This document shows positions 14,531 through 22,722 of a DNA stretch of 22,722 bases, piece by piece. How positions within the stretch are numbered: the first letter of the stretch is position 1; each line of letters opens with the position of its first letter. The notes under the pieces were generated by a model that did not search any database, was not told the origin of the DNA, and saw nothing but the letters and a program-made list of their open reading frames with translations. Origin of the DNA: a virus; IMG/VR virus record IMGVR_UViG_3300032285_000963, positions 1-22,722 of that record; one strand, written 5' to 3'. Position numbers and translations under genes: made by a program.

Positions 14531-15835
14531 ATGGCAACAACATTAGGTGGACAATATATTCCGGCAACAATAAATCCTGGACAAGAAGCATTAGCACAGA
14601 CACAAGCTAGTGTTTTGAATACGGTGGTTACAAATCCAGTTTCAACTCCCGCACCATTGTCGGATACCGCGGCTAAAATTGGTATCTTTGCCAATCCAAC
14701 GTATCCTGAGGTTCCGCCTGTATCTGCACCCGCAACAATTGCGCCAGAAACTTATCCAAGAGCAGTTGCCTTTAATCAAGGTGGTACTACAAACACTGGT
14801 CAACAGGGACAAAGTACTATTACTGCACCTTCTGAAGGGGAAATTTATCAAGCCAACACTAATTCAAGTGTATTGAGTGCTATTAATGCACGTACGACAG
14901 CACAAACTGAGGCAGCAACTACAGGAGAAACTCTTGCACCGAGTAACCCAGACTATGGAAATGAAGGGTATAAATCAAAACCTACTGAAACTGACAATAG
15001 CCCACCCGCACCAGTACCAGTGCCCCCTACTCCTGCTAGCACAGACTGGAGAGTAAAACTAACATTAGCTGATAGTGCTTATTTCTTGTACATGGCTGAG
15101 TCTCCGGGAATACTTGCACCACTTAGACAAACTAAAGGGGTTATTTTTCCATATACTCCTAGCATCAATATGAGTTATGCTGCCAACTATGATCCGGTAG
15201 ACGTAACGCACAATAACTATAAAATTTTTCAATATAAAAATAGTAACGTAGGTGATATTTCAATTACTGCCGACTTTACAGCACAGGATACAAATGAGGC
15301 AAACTACCTATTAGCAGTGATTCATTTCTTTAGATCCGCTACAAAAATGTTCTATGGTCAAGATACTAATCCACCTAATGGAACTCCCCCGCCTCTGTTA
15401 TATTTGAGTGGCTATGGTCAGTATCAGTTTGATAAACACCCAGTAGTTATTTCTAGTTTCAGTTATCATCTACCTCAAGACGTTGACTATATTAAGGCAG
15501 GTGTATTAACTGGTCCTGCAGCACCTGGATCACCAAATAAAACACAAGATATACCTGCACCCCCTGAAAATATATTTCAAAAAGCAAAATCATTCCTTAG
15601 TTCAATGCTAAGATTACAAGGTTCTGGGTTACAAAAAGGTGCAGTAGTAAATAACCCTCAGTTTAAAACAAATCAAATTGCAACACCCACTTATGTCCCC
15701 ACTAAGATTAGTTTAACTATCACATTGTTGCCAATGGTATCACGCGGGGACATGAGTCAACGATTCAACTTAAAAGATTATGCAAATGGAAAAATATACA
15801 GCGGTACTGCTTCAAAACATAAAGGAATTTGGTAA
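14531..15835 (+). CDS. Baseplate tail-tube junction/initiator protein (gp48/gp54-like)
   Basis: A 434-residue protein. Residues 1-170 are low-complexity (Ala/Thr/Pro), probably disordered, and contain NTGQQGQSTIT at 88-98, repeated in the gene two downstream. The folded part starts at about 172 (DWRVKLTLADSAYFLYMAES) and continues PGILAPLRQTKGVIFPYTPS, YDPVDVTHNNYKIFQYKNSN, DFTAQDTNEANYLLAVIHFF and HPVVISSFSYHLPQDVDYI. I recall this pattern from proteins annotated as T4-like tail-tube cap or initiator (gp48/gp54), which sit on the hub and nucleate tail-tube assembly. Position as first gene of a run that continues with gp53-, gp27-, gp5-, gp25- and gp6-like genes fits. T4 has both gp48 and gp54; only one is in this window. 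Confidence 0.72.
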   Translation: MATTLGGQYIPATINPGQEALAQTQASVLNTVVTNPVSTPAPLSDTAAKIGIFANPTYPEVPPVSAPATIAPETYPRAVAFNQGGTTNTGQQGQSTITAPSEGEIYQANTNSSVLSAINARTTAQTEAATTGETLAPSNPDYGNEGYKSKPTETDNSPPAPVPVPPTPASTDWRVKLTLADSAYFLYMAESPGILAPLRQTKGVIFPYTPSINMSYAANYDPVDVTHNNYKIFQYKNSNVGDISITADFTAQDTNEANYLLAVIHFFRSATKMFYGQDTNPPNGTPPPLLYLSGYGQYQFDKHPVVISSFSYHLPQDVDYIKAGVLTGPAAPGSPNKTQDIPAPPENIFQKAKSFLSSMLRLQGSGLQKGAVVNNPQFKTNQIATPTYVPTKISLTITLLPMVSRGDMSQRFNLKDYANGKIYSGTASKHKGIW

Positions 15836-16137
15836 TGGCTTTATATAACTCAAACAGTCCTTACTACAACACAGATGTTGTTAATAGACAATTTTTAGAT
15901 ATAATGATTGATAGACCTATACCTAAAGATCCATTAGATATATACTGGCAAATAACACAAACGTATTCAATGCGCCCTGATTTACTTGCGTATGACTTGT
16001 ACAATGATGGTGGTTTATGGTGGGTGTTTGCTCAACGTAATCCTAATCGTATTAAAGATCCGTTGTTTGATTTTGTTGCCGGTACATGGATTTTCCTACC
16101 ACAACTAACAACTTTAAAAACTGCGTTAGGTATATAA
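15835..16137 (+). CDS. Baseplate wedge protein, gp53-like
   Basis: A 100-residue protein from the ATG at 15835 (MALYNSNSPYYNTD), whose A is also the last base of the upstream TAA (TAATG). An upstream in-frame TTG at 15829 is less likely. Blocks YWQITQTYSMRPDLLAYDLY, NDGGLWWVFAQRNPNRIKDP and FDFVAGTWIFLP match the N-terminal half of T4 gp53 as I recall it, a wedge protein that helps join wedges to the hub. T4 gp53 is 196 residues, so this is a short form. The end (GTWIFLPQLTTLKTAL) resembles LysM-type binding segments in equivalent proteins of contractile injection machines. AAAGGA precedes the start. Confidence 0.78.
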   Translation: MALYNSNSPYYNTDVVNRQFLDIMIDRPIPKDPLDIYWQITQTYSMRPDLLAYDLYNDGGLWWVFAQRNPNRIKDPLFDFVAGTWIFLPQLTTLKTALGI

Positions 16138-16138
16138 T

Positions 16139-18733
16139 ATGGCTACGACAGTTACTGAAACTACAACCGGCGGGGAAACAGTCACCGGCGGCGGCGCTAC
16201 AACTAGAAAAACATTATACGATTCAACCGGATACCCTTCAGGGTTAGTGACAACTACAACACCGTCTGTAACTACTTTTACACCTGCAGAGGTAGTTGAT
16301 CCTAATAAAACTGCTGAAACTCCTATAGCAAAAACCGATGAAGATGTAGCTAAAGGTTATAAAGTTGAAATTACCGGGATAGGAGAACTCACCCAAGATG
16401 ATGCGGCACCCCCACCGCAAAATACTGGACATCAGGGACAAAGCACGATTACTGTTGGTGATGCCCCTACTACCACACAAACCCCACCTCCTACTGATCC
16501 TACAATACCTAAGCAACAAAAGTCTGCGCCCGGGGCAAGAACATTTAATCCATTATCAATGTTCAGTAGCTATACATATCATATCACGTTGTATATGATT
16601 ACTCCCTACTCTTATAATAAATTTATTGAGCAAGGTAATAAAGGTATATCACCTAAAGATATGTTTGTTGTAGCTGAATCAGGTGGAACAAATGTTAACG
16701 GTAAAAATAAACGTTTATTTGATTTAGATTTTTATATTGATGATTTTAGCTTTCAAACTTATTTGAGTACTAATGCCACTAAGGGTGCAAACGTTGATTC
16801 GTTGTCTTTTAGTTTTAAAATTGTTGAACCTTTTGGTTTTAGTTTTATGTCTGCTTTAAAAGCCGCGGCATTAAAAGTAGTAGGTAAAAGCGATTTACCC
16901 GGACATGATAAAGCAAAACATCATTTACAACAATTGTATATGATTGGTATTAAGTTCTATGGATATGATGCTGATGGTAACTTAGTAACAGACGATACAA
17001 CTAATCAACTCATACCAAATACAGATAATGGTAGCTCCAATGACCAATTTGCAGACAACGGAGTTTTTGCTAGATACTTCCCAATCAACATTACTGAAAT
17101 GCAATTTAGATTAGATGGTAAAGCAACTGTTTATAATATTAAAGCAATCAATGTATCAGTTAATACGGGTAATGGTGTAAAACATAATCAAGTTAAAACT
17201 AGTCAATCTTTAACTGGAAAAACTGTTGAAGAATTATTATCTACTGGGGAAAACAGTTTAGAAAAACTATTGAACAAGATACAAGAAGACCAATTTCCCA
17301 AAGAAATCTCTGTTAAAAATGTTTTTAAAATTAAATTTAACAAAGGTGAGAATAGTAAAATTAAAGATTCTATTCTAACTACAGGAAAAGCATCTGATAG
17401 AAATAAATCAGCAATGAGTGGTAGTGCTAAGGTTACCGACTCATCTAAAGCAAACGATAAGACTGCACAGACTGCTAAACCAGACAATAATACTCGCACG
17501 TTTGAAATACCTGCAGGAACTTCTATTACTCAAGTGATAGAAAGAGTTATCGCACAAAGTTCATATATTACTGACGCATTGACCGCTAAAGGCAATGAAG
17601 ATATGGAAGATTGGAGTGATGAAGCTAAGGCTGCGGATAGAACACGACTTGAATGGTTTGTTATTACCCCTGTATGTAAAATGCTAGCATTTGATCCAAA
17701 AGTAAATGACTTTGCATATGAAATTACATACATAATCAATGAGTATAAAATTCCAAGAGTTAGGTCAGCTTATGTATCTGAGCCAACTCCATATCACGGA
17801 GCACACAAAATTTATGAATACTGGTTTACTGGTAAAAATAGTGAAGTATTGAGTTACGAACAAAAATATAATGGTTTGTTTTATATGGATGCGTTAGAGA
17901 ATCCAAATCCAGATGAACCCTTTCCAAACTCAAGTGGCTTGACAGTACCAATAAAGCCTGGCTCAAAACAAAACGCAGACGATTCTGGATTGTTTGATAA
18001 AGCTGGTCAAATGATAGCAAGTGTACGTACAAGCCTTTATAGTCCTGGCGAACAAGCAATGGCAACAATACAAATATTAGGTGATCCTGATTTTATTTGT
18101 ACTACTGTAGGAATGAATTACAATGTATATGATGAAAATTATGGTCCTGACAAGTCAGTTGATCCGCATGCTGGACAAGTTTTTGTACAGATTGTGTTCA
18201 ATGAAGGTGTTGATTATGACCATGATGTTGGTATGATGAATCTTAAAACCAACATAATGTTGTATGATTATCCTAAATACCTTAAAGACACAAAAGGTAT
18301 AATTTATTCAGCTACTGATGTAGTGTCTACGTTTTCAAAAGGTAGATTCACACAAGAATTGCACTTAGTGATGTACAGCCCTCCCCCAGATAAACCTGAT
18401 AATAAATCTGAAACAGCTAGAGAAGTAAACTCTTTAGCATCACGATATCCAGCACCAACAAAAGGACTTACTCCGGACGAAGCGGCTAAGACTAACGAAC
18501 CTACAGTTGAACCTGCATCTACTGTGGATAATGGTTCAACACCTTATTCTGCTGATGTAGCATCAACAAATAATAGCATCTTAGGTACAATAACAGGTGG
18601 TAGAGTTAAAGTAGCAAATGAAACAAATCTTTCTGCTACTAGCCCTCAAAATGTAGTTCAGGGTCCTAATGATGATAATCCGGGGTATACTGTAAGTTCT
18701 AATATTGAAAACGAAGGTAGGACATTTGCATGA
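16139..18733 (+). CDS. Large baseplate hub protein, probably gp27-like
   Basis: An 864-residue protein. Residues 1-135 are Thr/Pro-rich and probably disordered, with NTGHQGQSTIT at 95-105 shared with the gene at 14531. Folded segments follow: FNPLSMFSSYTYHITLYMIT (136-155), RLFDLDFYIDDFSFQTYLST, and ARYFPINITEMQFRLDGKATVYNI. Then a charged linker (400-450), FEIPAGTSITQVIERVIAQS (455-474) and LEWFVITPVCKMLAFDPKVN. Residues about 745-864 are again low-complexity. I do not recognise it directly. The call rests on position: contractile machines usually encode tube initiator, gp53/LysM, gp27-type hub, gp5 spike, gp25 and gp6 in this order. gp27 normally forms a trimer under the spike. T4 gp27 is 391 residues, so this would be a much enlarged version. 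The stop overlaps the spike start (ATGA). Confidence 0.5.
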   Translation: MATTVTETTTGGETVTGGGATTRKTLYDSTGYPSGLVTTTTPSVTTFTPAEVVDPNKTAETPIAKTDEDVAKGYKVEITGIGELTQDDAAPPPQNTGHQGQSTITVGDAPTTTQTPPPTDPTIPKQQKSAPGARTFNPLSMFSSYTYHITLYMITPYSYNKFIEQGNKGISPKDMFVVAESGGTNVNGKNKRLFDLDFYIDDFSFQTYLSTNATKGANVDSLSFSFKIVEPFGFSFMSALKAAALKVVGKSDLPGHDKAKHHLQQLYMIGIKFYGYDADGNLVTDDTTNQLIPNTDNGSSNDQFADNGVFARYFPINITEMQFRLDGKATVYNIKAINVSVNTGNGVKHNQVKTSQSLTGKTVEELLSTGENSLEKLLNKIQEDQFPKEISVKNVFKIKFNKGENSKIKDSILTTGKASDRNKSAMSGSAKVTDSSKANDKTAQTAKPDNNTRTFEIPAGTSITQVIERVIAQSSYITDALTAKGNEDMEDWSDEAKAADRTRLEWFVITPVCKMLAFDPKVNDFAYEITYIINEYKIPRVRSAYVSEPTPYHGAHKIYEYWFTGKNSEVLSYEQKYNGLFYMDALENPNPDEPFPNSSGLTVPIKPGSKQNADDSGLFDKAGQMIASVRTSLYSPGEQAMATIQILGDPDFICTTVGMNYNVYDENYGPDKSVDPHAGQVFVQIVFNEGVDYDHDVGMMNLKTNIMLYDYPKYLKDTKGIIYSATDVVSTFSKGRFTQELHLVMYSPPPDKPDNKSETAREVNSLASRYPAPTKGLTPDEAAKTNEPTVEPASTVDNGSTPYSADVASTNNSILGTITGGRVKVANETNLSATSPQNVVQGPNDDNPGYTVSSNIENEGRTFA

Positions 18734-21700
18734 GTGAGAATGTAGGAAAAGTATCAGGCACAACAGCCGCCAATAAACCAGATGCCGGTGGTAAAATAAG
18801 TGTTCCTTATCCTGTTAAAGGTATAGTTAAGAATACGATTGATGCTAATCGTTCAGGTAGAATTCAAGTATATGTTTCTGACTTTGGTGGTACTGAAGAT
18901 GATAACAAAAGCTGGACAACAGTTCAGTACATGAGTCCTTTCTTTGGCATGACACCCGGAGACAATGCTCCAAATAGTACGAATGACGGAACGTTTAAAA
19001 CTAACCATCATAGTTATGGCTTTTGGGCTACACCACCTGATGTGGGTAGTGAAGTTGTTTGTATTTTCTTAAATGGTAAAAAAGACTTTGGATATTATAT
19101 AGGTGGAATACCTAAAACAGGATCTCATCACATGGTTCCTGCTATAGGTTCTTCTACTAAAATTACTGCTAGTGAAAATGAAGCGGATAGTTACGGCGGC
19201 GCAACAGTGTTACCTGTAGTTGAATGGAATGATATTGGTAAAGAAAAGGTAAGTGACTTTATCTCAGTTCCGAGACCAGTTCATAGCGCACTTGCAGGAC
19301 AATTACATCAACAAGGGTTATTGCGTGACCCAATCAGAGGTGCAATATCAAGTTCTAGTATGCGTGAATCACCTTCACGTGTGCTTGGATTATCTACTCC
19401 GGGAAGACCTATATATAAAGGCGGGTTAGGTGATGGATCAAATGATACTGCAATTGCTCAAGGATTATCCGGAGAAGATGATACAAAATTAAAAATAACT
19501 GCACGTAGGGGCGGTCATAGTTTAGTGATGGATGACGGTGATGTACAGGGACAAAATCAATTAGTAAGATTACGTACAAGCTCCGGACATCAAATTACAA
19601 TGAGTGATGATGGTCAAACGTTGTTTATTATACATGCTAACGGACAAAGTTATGTTGAGTTAGGTAAAGAAGGTACACTTGATATCTATACCATGAACAG
19701 TTTTAATGTTCGTTCTCAAGGAGATATTAACTTTCATGCTGACAATAATATTAATATACATGCTGAAAAGAAATTAAACATCTACTCAGAAGAAATCAAC
19801 ATCCAAAGTGATAAGAAAACTAACATAAGAGTTGGGGATGACTTTACACAACACACTGTTGGTAATCATACTCTTAAAGTTGATAAGGGAATGACTTCAA
19901 AATCAAGTGATGCCGCAAGTTTTGAGTCTGGCTCCGCTACATATATTAATGGCAGCGTAGTAAATCTAAACACAGGCTCATCGTCATTGAGTGCGGAAAA
20001 AGTTAAAGCATATAATAAAACAACACACATTGATACATTATTTGATAGTGTTAAGGGCTGGATAGCTACACCCGGAAAGTTATCTAGTATAGTTAATCGT
20101 GCACCTGCACATTCGCCTTGGGTCAATGCTAACATGGGTGTTGATGTTGAAGTAAAAACATCAGCAGATGATTCATTGCCAAGTCCTCCTGCTAAGTCAG
20201 TTCAGGCAGTAAACAACTCAACTCCGGACGCACCAAAAAATCCTACATCATCTTCGGTTGTAGCAACTGTTCCTCCTGCAGCACCGGTGGGGAATATAGA
20301 TAAGAGTACAACACAAGCGGTGGTATCTCAACAAGCAGTATCTGCGGCAACTAACCCAGCAACAACTACTGCGGTAGCAAATGGATCAGGTGTAGTTGAC
20401 ATTGAAGGAACAAAACAAGCAGTACTAGGTAAGCTAGCACAGACCCCGGCACAATTAGAACAAGCCGGAGTTATCAAGCCCGGCAGCGCCGCATTAGCTG
20501 ATTCGTTAATAGCTAAAGGCAAATCAGTAAGTGAGGCTCTGCCCACTAATCTGTTCACTGGTCAAGGCGGTGTCAATAGCGTAAGTGATTTTGTAAACAA
20601 TCCCGGTGCTCAAGTAGGTGCGGCATCAACATTAATGCAAAACGGATTCGACGGGTTAAAAGCTTCCGGAGTTATAACTGGTAATGAAAGTGCAGGTAGC
20701 ATAAGTGGTTTAATATCTAGTGCGGCAACTAATGGGGTAGAAGCAACTACTGCATTTGTAAAAGGAATTGGCGCTGGACTATCAACTACGTCGGGCGCGG
20801 GAGTAGTAAATCCACTAAGTGGGATAGGATCTAAAGTTGGCACTAGTATTAGTGAAGGTAATTTTGCCGCATCGTTGGGTGAAAAATCAAGTTCATTGGG
20901 AGATTCAATTAAAGCAGGTGTTACATCTGCGGTTGATAGCGTAAAATCAGCCGCCGCAAAAGGATTTGATGCTGTTAAATCTGTATTTAAGAAACTAGAA
21001 GCAAACAAACCAGTTAATCTTAATGTAGCAGCCGCAGAAAGTGATCCTAGTTACAAACCACCTGCAACATTAAAAGAAGCAGTAGATAAAATAAAAGAAA
21101 AACTTAGCGGAGCTCCTGATTTAAAAACAATGGCAGCATCAGTTACTGGTTCGTTACCAAATACTTCTTCAGGTCCATTAACTATTCCTACAGCAGCCGA
21201 AGTTGGTGCTGGTGTTGTCGCAATGACGGCAGCGGCATCTAAGTTAGGCGTTACTATTCCCGGTGCATCTGCTATTACAGGATTGGCTAATAATTTAAAA
21301 TCGTTACCAAGCGGAGCCCCAGACTTAGCATCATTAACAGGAATTCCAAATACAAGTTCGTTGCCTGCAACATTACCACAGAATCCATTATCAGGAGTGA
21401 GTAAGCCAAAGATACCAACTGGAACTACTGCTGATAGTGTAGTACCCCCTGGTATGGGTCTTGGTGCATTTAAAGATGGTATTGCATCGCTGGGTTCATT
21501 TGTTAATAAAGCAAATGCTGGAAGTTCTAAACCTAACTTAGATTCTATACCTAAAGGTGGAGAAAACAGTAAGATATTACCTACATTTGCAGTAGATACA
21601 ATAGATAGAACAAGCATGAATGCATCGGCTGCTTCATTATTGGGTGGTGGTATAGCACTTCCAGTTACATCAGGTGGTGCATTAAACGTACAACCATTAA

Positions 21701-21915
21701 GTCCGGATGCAACTAAACAATATGATACATTGAAAAAAGAACTAGATGATTTGGATAAGAATAAGAAGTGGGACCTGCAAACTGAAAAAATTAAAGCAGA
21801 AAAGAAATACGGTGTTACTAGTTCAGAGTATGCAACTGCATTAGAAAAACACAAAGAATGCTTAAAGCGTATTGAAGAAATACGACAGGAAATGTACAAA
21901 TTACAGACAGGATAA
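18730..21915 (+). CDS. 5: Baseplate central spike protein, gp5-like, without lysozyme domain
   Basis: A 1061-residue protein. Residues about 25-130 look like the N-terminal OB-fold of gp5/VgrG spikes (GKISVPYPVKGIVKNTID, then RSGRIQVYVSDFGG, and WATPPDVGSEVVCIFLNGKK). Residues about 255-420 form the beta-helix, with repeated short strands (DINFHADNNINIHAEKKLNI). T4 gp5 (575 residues) has a lysozyme domain between these; here the 110-residue interval has no lysozyme motifs. Residues 480-1061 are a long Ala/Ser/Gly/Pro-rich extension with a duplicated module (576-603 and 643-672: AGVIKPGSAALADSL, SGVITGNESAGSISGL), an imperfect SGAPDL repeat and a final coiled coil (about 991-1059). It would pierce the outer membrane. 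An AGGA site precedes the ATG. Confidence 0.82.
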   Translation: MSENVGKVSGTTAANKPDAGGKISVPYPVKGIVKNTIDANRSGRIQVYVSDFGGTEDDNKSWTTVQYMSPFFGMTPGDNAPNSTNDGTFKTNHHSYGFWATPPDVGSEVVCIFLNGKKDFGYYIGGIPKTGSHHMVPAIGSSTKITASENEADSYGGATVLPVVEWNDIGKEKVSDFISVPRPVHSALAGQLHQQGLLRDPIRGAISSSSMRESPSRVLGLSTPGRPIYKGGLGDGSNDTAIAQGLSGEDDTKLKITARRGGHSLVMDDGDVQGQNQLVRLRTSSGHQITMSDDGQTLFIIHANGQSYVELGKEGTLDIYTMNSFNVRSQGDINFHADNNINIHAEKKLNIYSEEINIQSDKKTNIRVGDDFTQHTVGNHTLKVDKGMTSKSSDAASFESGSATYINGSVVNLNTGSSSLSAEKVKAYNKTTHIDTLFDSVKGWIATPGKLSSIVNRAPAHSPWVNANMGVDVEVKTSADDSLPSPPAKSVQAVNNSTPDAPKNPTSSSVVATVPPAAPVGNIDKSTTQAVVSQQAVSAATNPATTTAVANGSGVVDIEGTKQAVLGKLAQTPAQLEQAGVIKPGSAALADSLIAKGKSVSEALPTNLFTGQGGVNSVSDFVNNPGAQVGAASTLMQNGFDGLKASGVITGNESAGSISGLISSAATNGVEATTAFVKGIGAGLSTTSGAGVVNPLSGIGSKVGTSISEGNFAASLGEKSSSLGDSIKAGVTSAVDSVKSAAAKGFDAVKSVFKKLEANKPVNLNVAAAESDPSYKPPATLKEAVDKIKEKLSGAPDLKTMAASVTGSLPNTSSGPLTIPTAAEVGAGVVAMTAAASKLGVTIPGASAITGLANNLKSLPSGAPDLASLTGIPNTSSLPATLPQNPLSGVSKPKIPTGTTADSVVPPGMGLGAFKDGIASLGSFVNKANAGSSKPNLDSIPKGGENSKILPTFAVDTIDRTSMNASAASLLGGGIALPVTSGGALNVQPLSPDATKQYDTLKKELDDLDKNKKWDLQTEKIKAEKKYGVTSSEYATALEKHKECLKRIEEIRQEMYKLQTG
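21106..21360 (+). repeat. Imperfect SGAPDL repeat in the gp5 C-terminal extension
   Basis: Residues 793-814 and 861-877 share SGAPDL near the start and LPNTSS/IPNTSS at the end, 68 residues apart; the DNA (AGCGGAGCTCCTGA / AGCGGAGCCCCAGA) is also alike. This suggests duplication within the extension. Confidence 0.65.
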
Positions 21916-21918
21916 AAT

Positions 21919-22368
21919 ATGACAATATACAAAGGCTTCTCAACTCAAAATATTAACAGCACACGCTCAATTAATATTCCTACAGGATTGGTTGACTATA
22001 CAACAAATGTTGGTCGTTCAGCAGTTTCCTCTACTAAGTATTCGGTTACTGACAATGAAACTGTTATATTAAATTTTTTAAATGCTCTTAATATTCCCCA
22101 AGGATCTAAGCCCGGAAAACCCTCTTATGGAACAAATCTGTGGAACTTTATATTTGAGCCAAATGACCATGAAACATCAACACAATTAAAAGAAGAATTA
22201 ATTCGTGTTGCTAGATTAGACCCTAGACTTATCCTTAATAATATAGAAATATATGCGAAAGAAAACGGCATTGTAGCATCAATTGAATTAGCAGTTAACC
22301 CCTTAAATCAAGTTAGAGAAATTGCTATTCTATTCAACCAAGAAACAAATACTGCTTCACTAGCTTAA
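21919..22368 (+). CDS. 25: Baseplate wedge protein gp25
   Basis: A 149-residue protein of the gp25/TssE family. GKPSYGTNLWNFIFEPNDHE followed by TSTQLKEELIRVARLDPRLI and a final beta strand pair (LNNIEIYAKENGIVASIELA) are the family's hallmarks: the G-[ST]xxxGxxLxxxxFE motif and the DPR element. gp25 sits where wedges meet the sheath and nucleates the first sheath ring. The residue normally described as Glu in the conserved EPR core reads DPR here. T4 gp25 is 132 residues. AGGA lies 7 nt before the ATG, 3 nt after the gp5 stop. Confidence 0.9.
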   Translation: MTIYKGFSTQNINSTRSINIPTGLVDYTTNVGRSAVSSTKYSVTDNETVILNFLNALNIPQGSKPGKPSYGTNLWNFIFEPNDHETSTQLKEELIRVARLDPRLILNNIEIYAKENGIVASIELAVNPLNQVREIAILFNQETNTASLA

Positions 22369-22387
22369 AAACCGGTATTTTTACAAC

Positions 22388-22395
22388 GATAAATA
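22388..22395 (+). promoter_or_regulatory. Late promoter element GATAAATA before gp6
   Basis: The element is in CGATAAATATATT, identical over 13 bases to the one before the first baseplate gene, and starts 29 bp upstream of the gp6 ATG. It gives gp6 and downstream wedge genes their own late start in addition to read-through from the operon. Confidence 0.65.
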
Positions 22396-22416
22396 TATTA
22401 AAGAGATACTAAATTT

Positions 22417-22722
22417 ATGGCCACAAGTTCTAGACAATCAACAATATTTGGTTCCAATGACTGGAAAACCATCTATAAAACCTTTAGTCAGGCTGATTTC
22501 CAAAGCTACGACTATGAAACCCTACGTAAAACGTTTGTAGATTATCTAAAAACATACTATCCTGAGACTTTCAACGATTATACCGAGAGTTCAGAGTATG
22601 TTGCATTGTTGGACTTGATTGCATTCATGGGTCAAAGCATGAGTTTCCGTGATGATTTGAATACACGTGAAAACTTTATTGACACAGCAGAACGCCGTGA
22701 TAGCGTTATTAAACTAGCTAAC
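22417..22722 (+). CDS. 6: Baseplate wedge protein gp6 (5' part; continues beyond window)
   Basis: Only the first 102 codons are present. The start MATSSRQSTIFGSNDWKTIY is followed by TFVDYLKTYYPETFNDYTES, YVALLDLIAFMGQSMSFRDD and NTRENFIDTAERRDSVIKLA. This is the conserved N-terminus of T4-like gp6 (gpJ family), the wedge protein whose dimers form the continuous inner ring of the baseplate and which drives the change from hexagon to star. The usual full length is about 600-660 residues, so most of the gene is outside the window. The position after gp25 matches contractile-tail gene order. The ribosome site is weak (AAAGAGA, about 10 nt upstream). Confidence 0.92.
   Translation, partial: MATSSRQSTIFGSNDWKTIYKTFSQADFQSYDYETLRKTFVDYLKTYYPETFNDYTESSEYVALLDLIAFMGQSMSFRDDLNTRENFIDTAERRDSVIKLAN

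Noticed and set aside
21051-21932. 293-codon open frame on the minus strand opposite the gp5 extension
   Set aside because: It is the antisense shadow of an Ala/Ser/Pro-rich coding region; no family features and no ribosome site.
22369-22400. ACCGGT-centred near-palindrome after gp25 as a terminator
   Set aside because: It has no loop-forming stem of useful length; the region is better explained by the late promoter element.

Overview
The window is part of the genome of a T4-like contractile-tailed phage (myovirus). It is AT-rich and tightly packed, with many 4-nt stop/start overlaps, and it carries recognisable T4 core genes: portal (gp20), prohead core (gp67/68-like), baseplate hub assembly (gp26/gp51-like), recombination nuclease (gp46/gp47), late sigma factor (gp55), and a baseplate set (gp48/54-, gp53-, gp27-, gp5-, gp25- and gp6-like). 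Family lengths and sequence style resemble marine or freshwater T4-like phages more than T4 itself. The host cannot be named from the sequence. A heptose-epimerase homologue points weakly to a Gram-negative host.

Layout. (1) 1-7339, minus strand, reading right to left: two paralogous tape-measure-like proteins (the second carries an M15 peptidase domain), the portal, a 75-residue basic protein and a prohead core protein cut by the window edge. (2) 7340-7408: divergent promoter region. (3) 7409-8463, plus strand: a gp26/gp51-like tail or hub assembly protein. Its last codons form a textbook -1 ribosomal frameshift site: slippery T TTT TTC, 7-nt spacer, 13-bp hairpin. Frameshifting would fuse it to a 76-codon downstream frame. 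(4) 8464-8984: about 520 bp between convergent genes with no convincing gene but a series of hairpins and a GC content that looks higher than the flanks; a candidate structured RNA or decayed gene. (5) 8985-14405, minus strand, reading right to left: gp55 late sigma factor, gp47 and gp46 (Mre11/Rad50-like), an HldD-like sugar-nucleotide epimerase and a PDDEXK-type nuclease. A sigma70-type promoter precedes gp55. (6) 14406-14530: divergent control region with the gp55 promoter, an inverted repeat and a late-type promoter. (7) 14531-22722, plus strand: the baseplate operon, in the order typical of contractile injection machines (tube initiator, gp53-like, gp27-like hub, gp5 spike, gp25, gp6). 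gp6 is cut by the window edge.

How the parts fit. gp55 would redirect host RNA polymerase to late promoters; a GATAAATA element 28-29 bp before two late-operon start codons is the likely target. gp46/47 and the PDDEXK nuclease serve recombination-dependent replication and DNA processing. The structural genes build capsid vertex, tail and baseplate. The spike (gp5) has no lysozyme insertion, and the peptidoglycan-degrading activity seems to sit on a tape-measure-like protein.

All identifications come from reading motifs and recalled family features; no database search was run. The most notable observations are the frameshift signal at 8227-8275, the hairpin-rich gap at 8464-8984, the duplicated tape-measure genes, matching duplications in both coiled-coil arms of gp46, and a peptide motif shared by two adjacent baseplate proteins.
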